Below, piece after piece: positions 25,750-34,449 of a stretch of 64,000 bases of DNA (position 1 is its first letter; each line of letters opens with the position of its first letter). A program made the translations under genes and the position numbers. The DNA is from Kiloniellales bacterium (GTDB lineage: Bacteria > Pseudomonadota > Alphaproteobacteria > Kiloniellales > JAKSDN01). Under the pieces are notes generated by a model. That model saw nothing but the letters and a program-made list of their open reading frames with translations. It had not been told where the DNA came from and did not search any database. The stretch is from the NCBI GenBank assembly GCA_030064845.1, contig JASJEC010000052.1:1-64000 (forward strand). Direction: 5' to 3'.

Positions 25750-27262
25750 GGGGCACCACCTTGTCCAGAACGCGGGCCGAGGCGATTACGCCGGGAATCC
25801 CGGCCCCGGGATGCGTGCTCGCGCCGACCAGATAGAGGCCCGGGACCTCCTCGCTGGTGTTGTGCGGCCGGAACCAGGCGCTCTGCCACAGCACCGGCTC
25901 GGGGCCGAAACCGGCCCCGTGGTACGAGTTCAGGCGCGACTCGAAGTCCTGCGGCGTCATGACCCGCGAGGATACGATGCTGCGGCGAAGCCCCGGCATG
26001 ACCGTCGATTCGAGCCGCTCTGCGATCGCCTGCCGGTAGCTCTCGGCCCGGGACTCCCAATCGACGCCGCTTTCCAGGTGCGGCACCGGCGAGAGCGCGT
26101 AGAAGGTGTCGCAGCCGGGCGGGGCGAGGGCGGGATCGGTCGCGGTCGGCCGGTGAAGGTAGATGCTGAAATCCTCGGCCAGCCGTTTGCGGTGGAAGAT
26201 GTCTCTGAGCAGGCCGTGGTAGCGCGGGCCCAGGACCATGCTGTGGTGCTTGATGTCGGGATACTTGCGGTCGGTTCCGAAGTACCAGACGAAAAGTCCC
26301 ATGGAGTAGCGGGTGCGCCGGATCTTGCCCGGCGTCCAGCGCTTGCGCCGGTTTGACGGCAGGAGCTGGTTGTAGGTCCAGGGCGCATCGGCGTTGGAGA
26401 CCACCAGGTCGGCGGCGATCTTGCTCCCGTCCATGAGCTCGACGCCCGACGCCCGCCCGTCGGCGAGCGTGATGCGCCGGACTTCGCTCTGGTAGCGGAT
26501 CTCGTTGCCCTGACCCATGATGAGGCCGACCAGGCCTTTGATCAGTTCGCCGGTCCCGCCCATCGCGAAGTGGACGCCAAACTCCCGCTCCATGTGATTG
26601 ATCAGGCAGTACATGGCGGTCACGGAGAAGGGGTTCCCGCCGATCAGGAGCGGGTGAAGGCTGATCGCGATTCTCAGCCGGGGGTCGCGGATGTAGCTGG
26701 ACACTAGGCCGTAGACCGTGCGGTGCCCGCGCAGCAGAAGGATCTTGGGCACGGCCTTCAGCATCGTGGCGAAGGACGAGAAGGGCACGTCGGCGAGCAC
26801 GCCGAAGCCGTAATCGTAGATTTCTTTGCTGTGCCGCATGAAGCGGTCGAAGCGTGGCACGTCGTCCGGGTTGAACTTCGCGATCTGCTCGCGCATCGAC
26901 TCGGGGTCGCCGCTGTAGGTGAAGACCGAGCCGTCGTCGAATCGGATGTCGTAGAACGGCGAGAGCGATTTCAGCTCGATATCCGCGTGGAAGTCCCGGC
27001 CGCAGAGCGCCCACAATTCCTCCAGCAGCCAGGGCGCCGTGACGATCGTGGGGCCGGCGTCGAAGGTGAAGCCGTCCTGCCGGTAGACGTAGGCCCGCCC
27101 GCCCGGCGCGTCGAGCTTCTCCAGGACCGTGACCCTGTAGCCCTTGGCGCCGAGTCTGACGGCCGCCGCCAGGCCCCCGAACCCGCTGCCGATGACCACG
27201 GCGTGGGGCCGGCTGTCACCCTGGGCGCGTGCGGTTCGAGGCCGCTCCAGATGTGTCAACAT
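25730..27262 (-). CDS. crtI: Phytoene desaturase
   Basis: 510 residues. FAD enzyme that inserts four double bonds to give lycopene in the spirilloxanthin pathway. AVVIGSGFGGLAAAVRLGAK and LEKLDAPGGRAYVY form the nucleotide fold, GFTFDAGPTIVTAPWLLEEL follows, and GLYLVGASTHPGAGIPGVI is the C-terminal signature. The ATG at 27262 has no Shine-Dalgarno, and a PpsR operator covers the start codon (27254-27271). A -10-like TTTAAT ends 8 bp upstream of the ATG, so the message may be leaderless. A later internal GTG is the alternative. Confidence 0.95.
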   Translation of the reverse strand: MLTHLERPRTARAQGDSRPHAVVIGSGFGGLAAAVRLGAKGYRVTVLEKLDAPGGRAYVYRQDGFTFDAGPTIVTAPWLLEELWALCGRDFHADIELKSLSPFYDIRFDDGSVFTYSGDPESMREQIAKFNPDDVPRFDRFMRHSKEIYDYGFGVLADVPFSSFATMLKAVPKILLLRGHRTVYGLVSSYIRDPRLRIAISLHPLLIGGNPFSVTAMYCLINHMEREFGVHFAMGGTGELIKGLVGLIMGQGNEIRYQSEVRRITLADGRASGVELMDGSKIAADLVVSNADAPWTYNQLLPSNRRKRWTPGKIRRTRYSMGLFVWYFGTDRKYPDIKHHSMVLGPRYHGLLRDIFHRKRLAEDFSIYLHRPTATDPALAPPGCDTFYALSPVPHLESGVDWESRAESYRQAIAERLESTVMPGLRRSIVSSRVMTPQDFESRLNSYHGAGFGPEPVLWQSAWFRPHNTSEEVPGLYLVGASTHPGAGIPGVIASARVLDKVVPHASELV

Positions 27263-27276
27263 AACTAGACATTAAA
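27254..27276 (-). promoter_or_regulatory. crtI promoter with PpsR/CrtJ operator
   Basis: tgtcaacataactagaca (27254-27271) is a perfect TGT-N12-ACA site that overlaps the crtI start codon. Adjacent on the minus strand is a -10-like TTTAAT (27276-27271) with a weak TTGCGC 17 bp further upstream. It serves crtI-crtB separately from the bchIDO genes that end at 27309. Confidence 0.75.
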
Positions 27277-27308
27277 ATGTGTAAATTGGATTTGCGCAAC
27301 CGCGCATT

Positions 27309-28199
27309 TCAGTCCAGGACCCCTGCGACCCTGGCCGCGGCGACGATCCGCTCGGCGACCAGATCGGGCGCCTCTTCGTGTGCCAGGTGCCCCAGTCCGG
27401 CGAGACAATCGACCTCCGCACCGGGCACCTTTGCGCGGATCTTCTCGGCGTCCTCCGGCGGGGTCGCCCGGTCGGTTTCGCCGGCGATCAGCAGCAGCTT
27501 GGGGGCCAGCCTCGGCAGCTCGCGGGCCAGCGGCTCCAGGTTCCAGTGCGCCATCATGCCGAGCGCGCCCGAGACGTGGGTCGAGCTGCGCAGGAGGCGC
27601 TGATAGAGCTCGATGCCGCGCTCGTCCAGGCTCGATCCGGTTTGGCGGATCAGCCGCTCGACCGCGGTCTTGCCGGCCTGGGCGGCGAAGAAGCGGGACG
27701 CCAAGGGGTTCAGAAACAGGGTCTTGGCCAGGGCCGGGAAGAGCAGGCCCGCTGAGCCGGGGAAGGGAAGCCACGCGCCGTTCAGGCTGATCAGGAGCGC
27801 GGGGTCCATCTTGCCGTCCAGGCAGAGGCGCGCGGCGATCGCGGCGCCGGCGGAATGGCCGACCACGACCCGCGGGGCGAAATCGAGCGTGCGCAGCAGA
27901 CCCGCTAGGGACTCGGCCATGCCGTTCAGCGAGAGACGGTAGAAGGCCGGCAGTTCGGTGAAGCCGTGCCCGGGCAGGTCGGGCGCCACGACCCGGAAGG
28001 AACCGCTCAGTGCCGGCATGAGATCGCGCCAGGAATGGGTCGAGGCCCCGGTTCCGTGGATCAGCAGCATGGCCGGTCCCTCGCCGAGGCTCTGGACATG
28101 CCACGTCAGCCCGGCGGCCGCGACGAAGGCGCTATGGGATCGGTTGGGCCAGTCTGCGCCGTCTTCTTCCCAGCGCAGCCAACTCCGCCGCAGGATCAC
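27309..28199 (-). CDS. bchO: Alpha/beta-fold hydrolase BchO
   Basis: 296 residues. The start matches BchO: RRSWLRWEEDGADWPNRSHS then GLTWHVQSLGEGPAMLLIHG. The nucleophile elbow is VVGHSAGAAIAARLC, the acid is near LLLIAGETDRATPPED and the His is in GLGHLAHEEAPD. BchO is tied to the magnesium chelatase operon; its exact reaction is not settled. The GTG at 28199 overlaps the bchD stop (GTGA). An apparent longer frame upstream is only antisense or out-of-frame bchD sequence. Confidence 0.93.
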   Translation of the reverse strand: MILRRSWLRWEEDGADWPNRSHSAFVAAAGLTWHVQSLGEGPAMLLIHGTGASTHSWRDLMPALSGSFRVVAPDLPGHGFTELPAFYRLSLNGMAESLAGLLRTLDFAPRVVVGHSAGAAIAARLCLDGKMDPALLISLNGAWLPFPGSAGLLFPALAKTLFLNPLASRFFAAQAGKTAVERLIRQTGSSLDERGIELYQRLLRSSTHVSGALGMMAHWNLEPLARELPRLAPKLLLIAGETDRATPPEDAEKIRAKVPGAEVDCLAGLGHLAHEEAPDLVAERIVAAARVAGVLD

Positions 28200-29986
28200 C
28201 GCCCGACGGCCCGGCCCGAGGCGGTTTGGATCGCGCCCGAAAGGCTCGCCGCGTCGGCGTGCGGCAGGGCGATGTAACGCCCGTCCATGGCATCGGCCAG
28301 CGTCCTCCCCTGGGGCCGCGCCCGGGGCGAGATGTCGATCAGCAGGCTGGCTGTGCCCTGCGCCGCGAGGTCGCGGGCGGCGGCGAGCGCGTCGCCTCGG
28401 GCGGGCTCCGGGCCGGTCGCGCCGTCTCTGGCGACATTGCCCCGGCCGTCGGTCAGGAACACGATCGCCGGGGTCTGCCCCTTGCGCGCCTCGCCGTGGG
28501 CGAGCGCCGCTGCCGACTCGATCGCGGCGGCCAAGGGCGTGCCGCCGCCGGCCGGAAAGCCGGAAAGGCAGCGCTTGGCCCGGGCCAGGGATCGGGTCGG
28601 CGGCAGCAGCAGTTCGGCGTCCCTTCCGCTGAAGGCAATCAGCGCGACACTGTCGCGGCGGATGTAGCAGTCGGCGAGCAGTAATTCGACCGCGCCCTTG
28701 GCCTCGGCCAGGCGGTTCAGCGCCGCCGAGCCCGAGGCGTCGACCACGAAGATCGTCGTCGCCCTGGGGTGGTCCTTGGTCCGCACAATGCGGAAATCGT
28801 CGGGGCGGACGAGGATCGGCGCGCGGGCCGCCGCCGCGCCGCTCTCCGAGGCCCGCCGCCGGATCGTCTGCCAGGGCGCTGCGGCGCGCAGGGTTTCGAC
28901 CAGACTGAGGCGCTGCCCCGCGCGCGGGCTGCCGCGCCGCGCGCCGACCGGTCGGCCGCGGCCGGCGGCGCTTCTTCTCGGGCCGGCGCGGCCCCGTCCG
29001 GTACCGCCGCGGGCCGCCGTCTGGCCGGCGCCGAGCCGGGCCAGCAGGTCGGGTGGGATCGCTGCCCGGGCCGCGGCGACCACGAGGTTCTCCGGTACGG
29101 CGCGTCCGCTGCCGTCGTCGCTCTGCGGGCTCTCCTGTTCCGGGCCGTCCGCCGTTTCCTCGGGGTCTTGCGCTTGGCTCTCCGCGGGCGGCTCCGCCTC
29201 GGGCGGCAGGGCGGCCGCGCGCGGCGCGAGCACGAGGCGCGCGGCGAGCGCGGCGTCCTCCTCGCCGATCCGGTCGCGGCCGAACAGCGCCGCTGCCGCC
29301 CGGGCAGCCGCGAGCGCGAGGCGCGGTGCGCGCACCGAGCCGATGCCGAGGGCGGCGGCCGCTTCGCAGAGCGCTTCGATAACGGGGTCCCCGACCTCTA
29401 TGAAGGACAGCCGCTGACGGGCGCTGGCGATGTCGTGCGGCGTCGGGGCGGTCGAGTCCCGCTCGGAAGGCCATTCCGCCGGCGCGACATGAAAGGCGAT
29501 CCGGTCCAGGAGGCAGGCCGGTGGTCCTTCGTCGGGCTCGATCCCCTCGTCCAGCAGGATCAGGCCGAATGCGCTCGGGTGGCGCGCCGCCAGGCCGTCG
29601 CGCTCCAGCACGACGGCGCCCTTGTCCATGGTGAGCGCGAGCTTGGCCGCGAGCGTGGCCGGCAGGCGTTCCGCCATGGGGACCGTGAGGATGCCGCCGT
29701 CGCAGTCCGCCAGCAGACCCCGCTGCACGACCGGACGGCCGGCGTTGAGCGTCGCCGCCAGGTCCAGCCCGCCCATCAGGCCTTCGTCCGCGATGGTCAT
29801 CGGCAGGCGCCGTTCCGGCGTGCCGTGCGGCAGCATGCGGCGGAGTCGCGCGAGGTAGTTGGACCGCTCGGCGCCGTGCCGTGCCCGCAACGAGAGGCCT
29901 CCCAGGCCGACGGGATCGATCGCGAGCAGCGCCGCCGCCAGCGAGGCCGCGTCCGAGAGACCGCCCGCTTGCGGCCCGTCGGTCAT
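28196..29986 (-). CDS. bchD: Magnesium chelatase ATPase subunit D
   Basis: 596 residues. A degenerate AAA+ N-terminal domain (LMGGLDLAATLNAGRPVVQR, LADCDGGILTVPMAERL) is followed by an acidic linker (EPPAESQAQDPEETADGPEQ), a basic Gly/Arg-rich linker and a C-terminal von Willebrand A domain with the MIDAS motif VDASGSAALNRL and GGGTPLAAAI. With BchI and BchH it inserts Mg into protoporphyrin IX. ATG 29986 lies 2 bp after the bchI stop. Confidence 0.96.
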   Translation of the reverse strand: MTDGPQAGGLSDAASLAAALLAIDPVGLGGLSLRARHGAERSNYLARLRRMLPHGTPERRLPMTIADEGLMGGLDLAATLNAGRPVVQRGLLADCDGGILTVPMAERLPATLAAKLALTMDKGAVVLERDGLAARHPSAFGLILLDEGIEPDEGPPACLLDRIAFHVAPAEWPSERDSTAPTPHDIASARQRLSFIEVGDPVIEALCEAAAALGIGSVRAPRLALAAARAAAALFGRDRIGEEDAALAARLVLAPRAAALPPEAEPPAESQAQDPEETADGPEQESPQSDDGSGRAVPENLVVAAARAAIPPDLLARLGAGQTAARGGTGRGRAGPRRSAAGRGRPVGARRGSPRAGQRLSLVETLRAAAPWQTIRRRASESGAAAARAPILVRPDDFRIVRTKDHPRATTIFVVDASGSAALNRLAEAKGAVELLLADCYIRRDSVALIAFSGRDAELLLPPTRSLARAKRCLSGFPAGGGTPLAAAIESAAALAHGEARKGQTPAIVFLTDGRGNVARDGATGPEPARGDALAAARDLAAQGTASLLIDISPRARPQGRTLADAMDGRYIALPHADAASLSGAIQTASGRAVGR

Positions 29987-29988
29987 GG

Positions 29989-31092
29989 CTACCCGAAGAC
30001 CTCGGCGACCGCGCGTTCGACCCGGACGCCCGATCCGGCTTCGTCGAGCGGATCGCGCCGCAGCCGGTGGCGCAGCGCCGGGGCGGCCACCTCCCGGACG
30101 TGGCCTTCGCCGACCACCTTCTTTCCCTTCAGGGCCGCCGCCGCGCGGGCCGCGCGGATCAGGGTCAGTTCGCCGCGCAGGCCGTCGGTGCCGAGGGCGA
30201 TGCACAGCTCGGCGCATTGCTCGTAGATAGGGTCCGGGACCGCGACCTGGTCAAGGCGCCGGCGGGCCGCGGCGACCCGGCGGCGCATCTTCTCGTCCTC
30301 CGGCTTCCACTGCCGGGCGAAGCCCTCGGGGTCGCGCTCGAAGCTGTCGCGGCGGCGCACGATCTCGACCCGCGTGGCGACGTCGCCGGGCGTCTCGACC
30401 TCGACCGAGAGGCCGAATCGGTCGAGGAGCTGCGGGCGCAGCTCGCCTTCCTCGGGATTGCCGCTGCCGATCAGGACGAAGCGCGCCGGGTGGCGCACGC
30501 TAAGCCCCTCGCGCTCGACCAGGTTTTCGCCGGAGGCCGCGACGTCGAGCAGCAGGTCTACCAGATGGTCTTCCAGCAAATTGACCTCGTCGATGTAGAG
30601 GAAGCCGCGGTTGGCCTTCGCGAGCAGGCCGGGCTCGAAAGCCTTCTCGCCCAGCGTCAGGGCCCGTTCGAGGTCGAGCGCGCCGACGATACGGTCCTCG
30701 GTGGCGCCGAGCGGCAGATCGACCACAGGGACGGGGGTTGGCCGGGATTTGAGGTTTTCCGGGGCCGCCTCGCGGCAGGCCTCGCAGTGGCCGGCGGTGG
30801 TATCCGGCGGGCAGCCGTAGGGACAGCCGGCCACGGCCCGCATCTTGGGCAGCAGGGACGCGAGTCCGCGAACCGCCGTGGATTTGCCGGTGCCCCGGTC
30901 GCCGAAGATCAACACGCCGCCGATCGTGGAGTCGACCGCCGCGACCAGCAGCGCCAGCTTGACCTGGTCCTGCCCGACGATCGCCGAGAAGGGGAAGGGG
31001 CCCGAGGGCCGGCCTTCCTCGCCCAGCGCCTTGACCTGCGACCGGCCCCGCCGCGCTGAAGGCGAAGTCCCGACTTGCGAGCCGTGCTTCAT
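29989..31092 (-). CDS. bchI: Magnesium chelatase ATPase subunit I
   Basis: 367 residues of AAA+ ATPase. Walker A is GDRGTGKST (residues 64-72), Walker B LYIDEVNLLEDHLVDLLL, and GSGNPEEGELRPQLLDRFGL is the sensor/arginine-finger region. It drives BchD-BchH magnesium insertion. The 5' end reads MKHGSQVGTSPSARRGRSQV; ATG 31092 has caaggaggaggcattct upstream and excludes an earlier frame opening in the promoter. It heads bchI-bchD-bchO, divergent from crtA. Confidence 0.97.
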   Translation of the reverse strand: MKHGSQVGTSPSARRGRSQVKALGEEGRPSGPFPFSAIVGQDQVKLALLVAAVDSTIGGVLIFGDRGTGKSTAVRGLASLLPKMRAVAGCPYGCPPDTTAGHCEACREAAPENLKSRPTPVPVVDLPLGATEDRIVGALDLERALTLGEKAFEPGLLAKANRGFLYIDEVNLLEDHLVDLLLDVAASGENLVEREGLSVRHPARFVLIGSGNPEEGELRPQLLDRFGLSVEVETPGDVATRVEIVRRRDSFERDPEGFARQWKPEDEKMRRRVAAARRRLDQVAVPDPIYEQCAELCIALGTDGLRGELTLIRAARAAAALKGKKVVGEGHVREVAAPALRHRLRRDPLDEAGSGVRVERAVAEVFG

Positions 31093-31172
31093 AGAATGCC
31101 TCCTCCTTGATCCCGAACGACGATCCGGGGGATCGTCGCGCGACCTGCGATAAGGCGTGACAGGCCATCGAG

Positions 31173-31190
31173 TGTCGGGTTTAATTGACA
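31173..31190. promoter_or_regulatory. bchI/crtA divergent region with PpsR/CrtJ operator
   Basis: tgtcgggtttaattgaca is a perfect TGT-N12-ACA site in the 135-bp gap between bchI and crtA. It is the only perfect site in this gap. Promoter hexamers are not clear. Confidence 0.82.
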
Positions 31191-31227
31191 CTCAACGTGT
31201 ATAGCCTGTTTTTCGGCCGGTAGGAAC

Positions 31228-31977
31228 ATGAAAGCGGCGTCTCTCTCCTTTTTTCGTTTCGATGGATTGGAGAACCGGCTTTGGGCGCTGTCCCAGATGC
31301 AGTTCGCGCGCGGTCCGCTGGCCGCCGTGCCCGGGATCGGGTTTCACAAGCTCCTCGGGACGGGAACCCGGGAGGGCTTTCACCCCTATCCCAACTTTTC
31401 CGTCTACGCGATCCTGGCTGTCTGGCCATCGCTCGCGGCGGCCCGTGCGGCGATCAACGAGAGCAGGGTCTACTGCCGCTACCGCGCCCATGCCTGCGAG
31501 ACCTGGACGGTCTTCCTGGGGGCGACCCAGAGCCGGGGCTGCTGGGACGGGGTTGCGCCCTTCGACCTCGTGCCGCCGCCTGATGACGGGGAGCCCATCG
31601 CCGTGCTGACGCGCGCATCGGTGAAGCCGCGCCACGTTCCGGCTTTCTGGCGCCAGGTCCCCGATATCAGCGCGACGATCCGCCGCCAGGACGATCTCCT
31701 GTTCAAGATGGGGCTGGGCGAAATCCCCTGGTTCCACCAGGTGACCTTCTCGATCTGGAGCCGTGTCGAAGCCATGGAAGCCTTCGCCTACAGCGGCTTC
31801 CACCGCGGCGCCATTGCCGAGGTGCGGCGGGCCGGTTGGTTCAGCGAGGAGCTCTTCGTGCGCTTCCGGGTTCTGCACGCCGAGGGCCGCTGGGAAGGGG
31901 CCGCGCCGCTTGCCGAAACGACCCGGCCGGTCCCCGGCACGGCGAACCAGGCCGCCTTCGCGGCCGAGCTGCCCTGA
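31228..31977 (+). CDS. crtA: Spheroidene/spirilloxanthin 2-monooxygenase (acyclic carotenoid 2-ketolase)
   Basis: 249 residues. CrtA introduces the 2-keto group of spheroidenone or diketospirilloxanthin. ASLSFFRFDGLENRLWALSQ opens the protein, FHKLLGTGTREGFHPYPNFS and AVLTRASVKPRHVPAFWRQV follow, and GLGEIPWFHQVTFSIW is highly typical. ATG 31228 is preceded by gtaggaac. Its stop is 4 bp from the P450 start, so the two are one operon. The presence of crtA implies that ketocarotenoids are made under oxygen. Confidence 0.95.
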   Translation: MKAASLSFFRFDGLENRLWALSQMQFARGPLAAVPGIGFHKLLGTGTREGFHPYPNFSVYAILAVWPSLAAARAAINESRVYCRYRAHACETWTVFLGATQSRGCWDGVAPFDLVPPPDDGEPIAVLTRASVKPRHVPAFWRQVPDISATIRRQDDLLFKMGLGEIPWFHQVTFSIWSRVEAMEAFAYSGFHRGAIAEVRRAGWFSEELFVRFRVLHAEGRWEGAAPLAETTRPVPGTANQAAFAAELP

Positions 31978-31981
31978 GCCC

Positions 31982-33364
31982 ATGACGGCCGTCGGGGGCG
32001 AGCTCTACCGGCCGCCGGCGCCGGTGCCGACGACGCCGGTGCGCGCGCTCTTCAGGGGCATGCTCAGCCGGGGGCGGGACCTGCTCAGCCTGATGCCCGA
32101 GGAGGCCTACCGGTCCCGGGTCTCGGTGATCGGCCGGACCCGGCGCAAGATCGTCCTGGTCAACGACCCGGCGCTGGTTCGCGGTCTGCTCACCGAGCAG
32201 GCCGAGGCCTATCCGAAGAACGACCTGATGGTAGGGGCGCTGGCGCCCCTGGTCGGCGACGGGGTCTTCGTCTCGACCGGCGAGAAGTGGCGGCGCCACC
32301 GTGGCATGATCGAATCGGCCTTCAGCCATATGCATGTCAACCGCGCCTTCCGGAGCATGCAAGCCAGCGTCGACGATTATGAAACGCACCTGGACGGCTT
32401 GGCTCGGAGCGGCGAGGTCTTCTCCTTGGAAGAGGCGATGAGCCACCTGACCGCCGACGTGATGAGCCGGACGGTCTTCTCCGAGTCGCTGCGGAGTCGG
32501 GCGGCGCGGGAGATCTTCGAGGCCTTCGCCCGCTTTCAGGACTCGGTGGCCAACGTGCAGATCCTCAGGCTCTGGCTCGGGCGGCCCTGGGCAGAGGTGC
32601 GCCAGCCGCCGGCCGCGGTCGAGGCGGCACAGCAGATCCGGCGCTACGTCGGCGCTCTGATCGAAGCGCGGCTCGAGGGCGGCGGCACGCACGGCGGCGA
32701 CATCGCGGACGAAGTCATCGCGGCGCGCGATGCGGACAGCGGCCAGCCGTTTACGCGCGAGGAACTGATCGATCAGATCGGCGTGTTCTTCCTGGCCGGG
32801 CACGAAACCACCGCGGGCGCGCTGGCCTGGGCCTTTTTCATCCTGTCCCAGTGTCCGCAAGCGGTCGAGCGGATGCGTTCGGAGATCGCCGCCGTCTCGG
32901 GACCGGACCCGATCGGCTTCGAGGCGGCAAAGAAGCTCGTCTACGTCCGCGGCGTGTTCCGGGAAACGCTGCGCCTCTATCCGCCGCTCGCCTTCATCCC
33001 GCGGGTGGCTCTGGAGCCGGGGCGAATCGGCGATATCCCCGTGCCGCGCGGCGCCATGGTCATGATCTCGCCCTGGATCATGCATCGCCATCGGGATCTC
33101 TGGCGCGATCCGGAACGTTTCGATCCCGAGCGGTTCCTACCGGAGCGGGAGCGGGAGCTGACCCCGAACGCTTATCTGCCGTTCGGGCTGGGTCGCCGGG
33201 TCTGCGTAGGAGCCGCCTTCGCGACGCTGGAAGCCACCCTGATCCTGGCGCGGCTCATGTGGCGCTACGATATCGAGACCGTGAATGTCGAAGACGTGCG
33301 GCCTGTCACCCGCCTGACGACGCGCACCGCCGAGGGTATCCAGGTCAGGCTGCGGCGACTCTGA
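31982..33364 (+). CDS. Cytochrome P450 in the carotenoid cluster
   Basis: 460 residues. Full P450 signature: I-helix AGHETT (272-277), ExxR as RETLR (E328/R331), a PERF-like region FDPERFLPER, and heme ligand Cys408 in FGLGRRVCVG. No signal or membrane anchor is seen. ATG 31982 lies 4 bp after crtA, so it is probably co-transcribed under PpsR control. It resembles the fatty acid/carotenoid-hydroxylase type of bacterial P450s more than steroid P450s, but the substrate is inferred only from its position. No ferredoxin or reductase gene lies next to it. Confidence 0.95.
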   Translation: MTAVGGELYRPPAPVPTTPVRALFRGMLSRGRDLLSLMPEEAYRSRVSVIGRTRRKIVLVNDPALVRGLLTEQAEAYPKNDLMVGALAPLVGDGVFVSTGEKWRRHRGMIESAFSHMHVNRAFRSMQASVDDYETHLDGLARSGEVFSLEEAMSHLTADVMSRTVFSESLRSRAAREIFEAFARFQDSVANVQILRLWLGRPWAEVRQPPAAVEAAQQIRRYVGALIEARLEGGGTHGGDIADEVIAARDADSGQPFTREELIDQIGVFFLAGHETTAGALAWAFFILSQCPQAVERMRSEIAAVSGPDPIGFEAAKKLVYVRGVFRETLRLYPPLAFIPRVALEPGRIGDIPVPRGAMVMISPWIMHRHRDLWRDPERFDPERFLPERERELTPNAYLPFGLGRRVCVGAAFATLEATLILARLMWRYDIETVNVEDVRPVTRLTTRTAEGIQVRLRRL

Positions 33365-33391
33365 CGGGCAGGGGCGGGAAGCGAAGGATGG

Positions 33392-33991
33392 TCACGCGGT
33401 GCGATACGCCGGGGCTCCGGCCGAGCCCTCGCGCCTGGCGGCGCGGAGCTTCAGGAAGAATTGGGACGCGTTTGCGACGTAGGCGGCGTAGGCCGCCAGC
33501 GCGAGCAGCATCTGCCCTTCGGCCGCGACCGTGCCCTCGATCAGAACGTAGAGGTAGGCCGTATGGAGGGCGATCACCAGCATGCTGACCACGTCTTCCC
33601 AGAAGAACGCGGGGGCGAAAAGGTACTGGCCGAACACGACGCGCTCCCAGATCGCGCCGGTGACCATGATGGTGTAGAGGATCAGGGTCTTGACGACGAT
33701 CGACACCGTGGCGGCTTCGAAGCCCACGCCGGTGATCATGAAGCGAAGGACCAGAACCAGGCTGATCAGGAAGACAACGAACTGGAGCGGCGCCAGGATA
33801 CCCTGCACCAGCGTCCAGGGCGTCTCGTCGCGGCGCCGGCGCTGGTCCGGCGTATAGAGCGCCGTGTCCCTGCGCGCGGGCCGGGCCTGGCTCTGCGTGC
33901 GGCAGTCTCCCGCCAGGGCGGAGAAGGGGCAGGCATCGAACCGCGCCAGGCATTTGTCGATGGTCGAGTTTAGGTCCAAGGTGCGGATCAT
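33392..33991 (-). CDS. bchF: 3-vinyl bacteriochlorophyllide hydratase
   Basis: 199 residues. The body matches BchF: ALYTPDQRRRRDETPWTLVQ, GILAPLQFVVFLISLVLVLR, YTIMVTGAIWERVVFGQYLF, APAFFWEDVVSMLVIALHTA. It hydrates the 3-vinyl group, preparing the substrate of BchC. At least three membrane segments are visible. The N-terminal 40 residues with three cysteines (LARFDACPFSALAGDC) are an extension. ATG 33991 has gaagggaggttgaccg upstream. It stands alone, tail-to-tail with the P450 gene and divergent from ppaA, away from bchNBHLM where it often lies. Confidence 0.93.
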   Translation of the reverse strand: MIRTLDLNSTIDKCLARFDACPFSALAGDCRTQSQARPARRDTALYTPDQRRRRDETPWTLVQGILAPLQFVVFLISLVLVLRFMITGVGFEAATVSIVVKTLILYTIMVTGAIWERVVFGQYLFAPAFFWEDVVSMLVIALHTAYLYVLIEGTVAAEGQMLLALAAYAAYVANASQFFLKLRAARREGSAGAPAYRTA

Positions 33992-34178
33992 CGGTCAACC
34001 TCCCTTCGCCTGACACGGCGGGTTCCGTGGGAGGGTGCGGCGGGTTCGGATCCGTCGGAGTCGGCTTCGGTCGACGCGTCGGCCCGAGGAAAAGCCCCTT
34101 CATCGCAGTGTTTGAAGGTGATCGTGGCGCCGCAGAGGCCTCCCTACGCTGAGAAGTCTAGAGGCTTTTCCCGCGAAC

Positions 34179-34239
34179 TGTCAATTTCTTTCAACATCAA
34201 TGTGTCAAAATAACTAGACACTATCTAACTTTCTTGACA
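34179..34239. promoter_or_regulatory. bchF/ppaA divergent region with two PpsR/CrtJ operators
   Basis: tgtcaatttctttcaaca (34179-34196) and tgtcaaaataactagaca (34203-34220) are perfect TGT-N12-ACA sites, 24 bp apart. A plus-strand TTGACA (34234-34239) with a weak TTCAAT 18 bp further on may drive ppaA. The 5' leader of ppaA would then be about 180 nt. The second operator is nearly identical to the crtI one. Confidence 0.82.
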
Positions 34240-34449
34240 CTCTCTGCGGGCATGCTGTTCAATTAACCCAAAGGAGACCGATCAATCCAGCGCTCTCTGG
34301 CGCAGCGGTCAAAGTCCTGAGGGGAGTCGCTCTCGCGGATCACAACTCCCCTTTTCCCGCGGTATGTAACCCAGGGTAGCGAACGCGGCGAGGCAGCGTA
34401 TAGGCAAGATAAATCAAACAGGGAAAAACCGGAGGTCTGGGAGGGCTTG

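Noticed and set aside
32000-33091. Minus-strand 416-residue frame in the P450 gene
   Set aside because: Antisense of a complete P450 with heme, ExxR and I-helix motifs.
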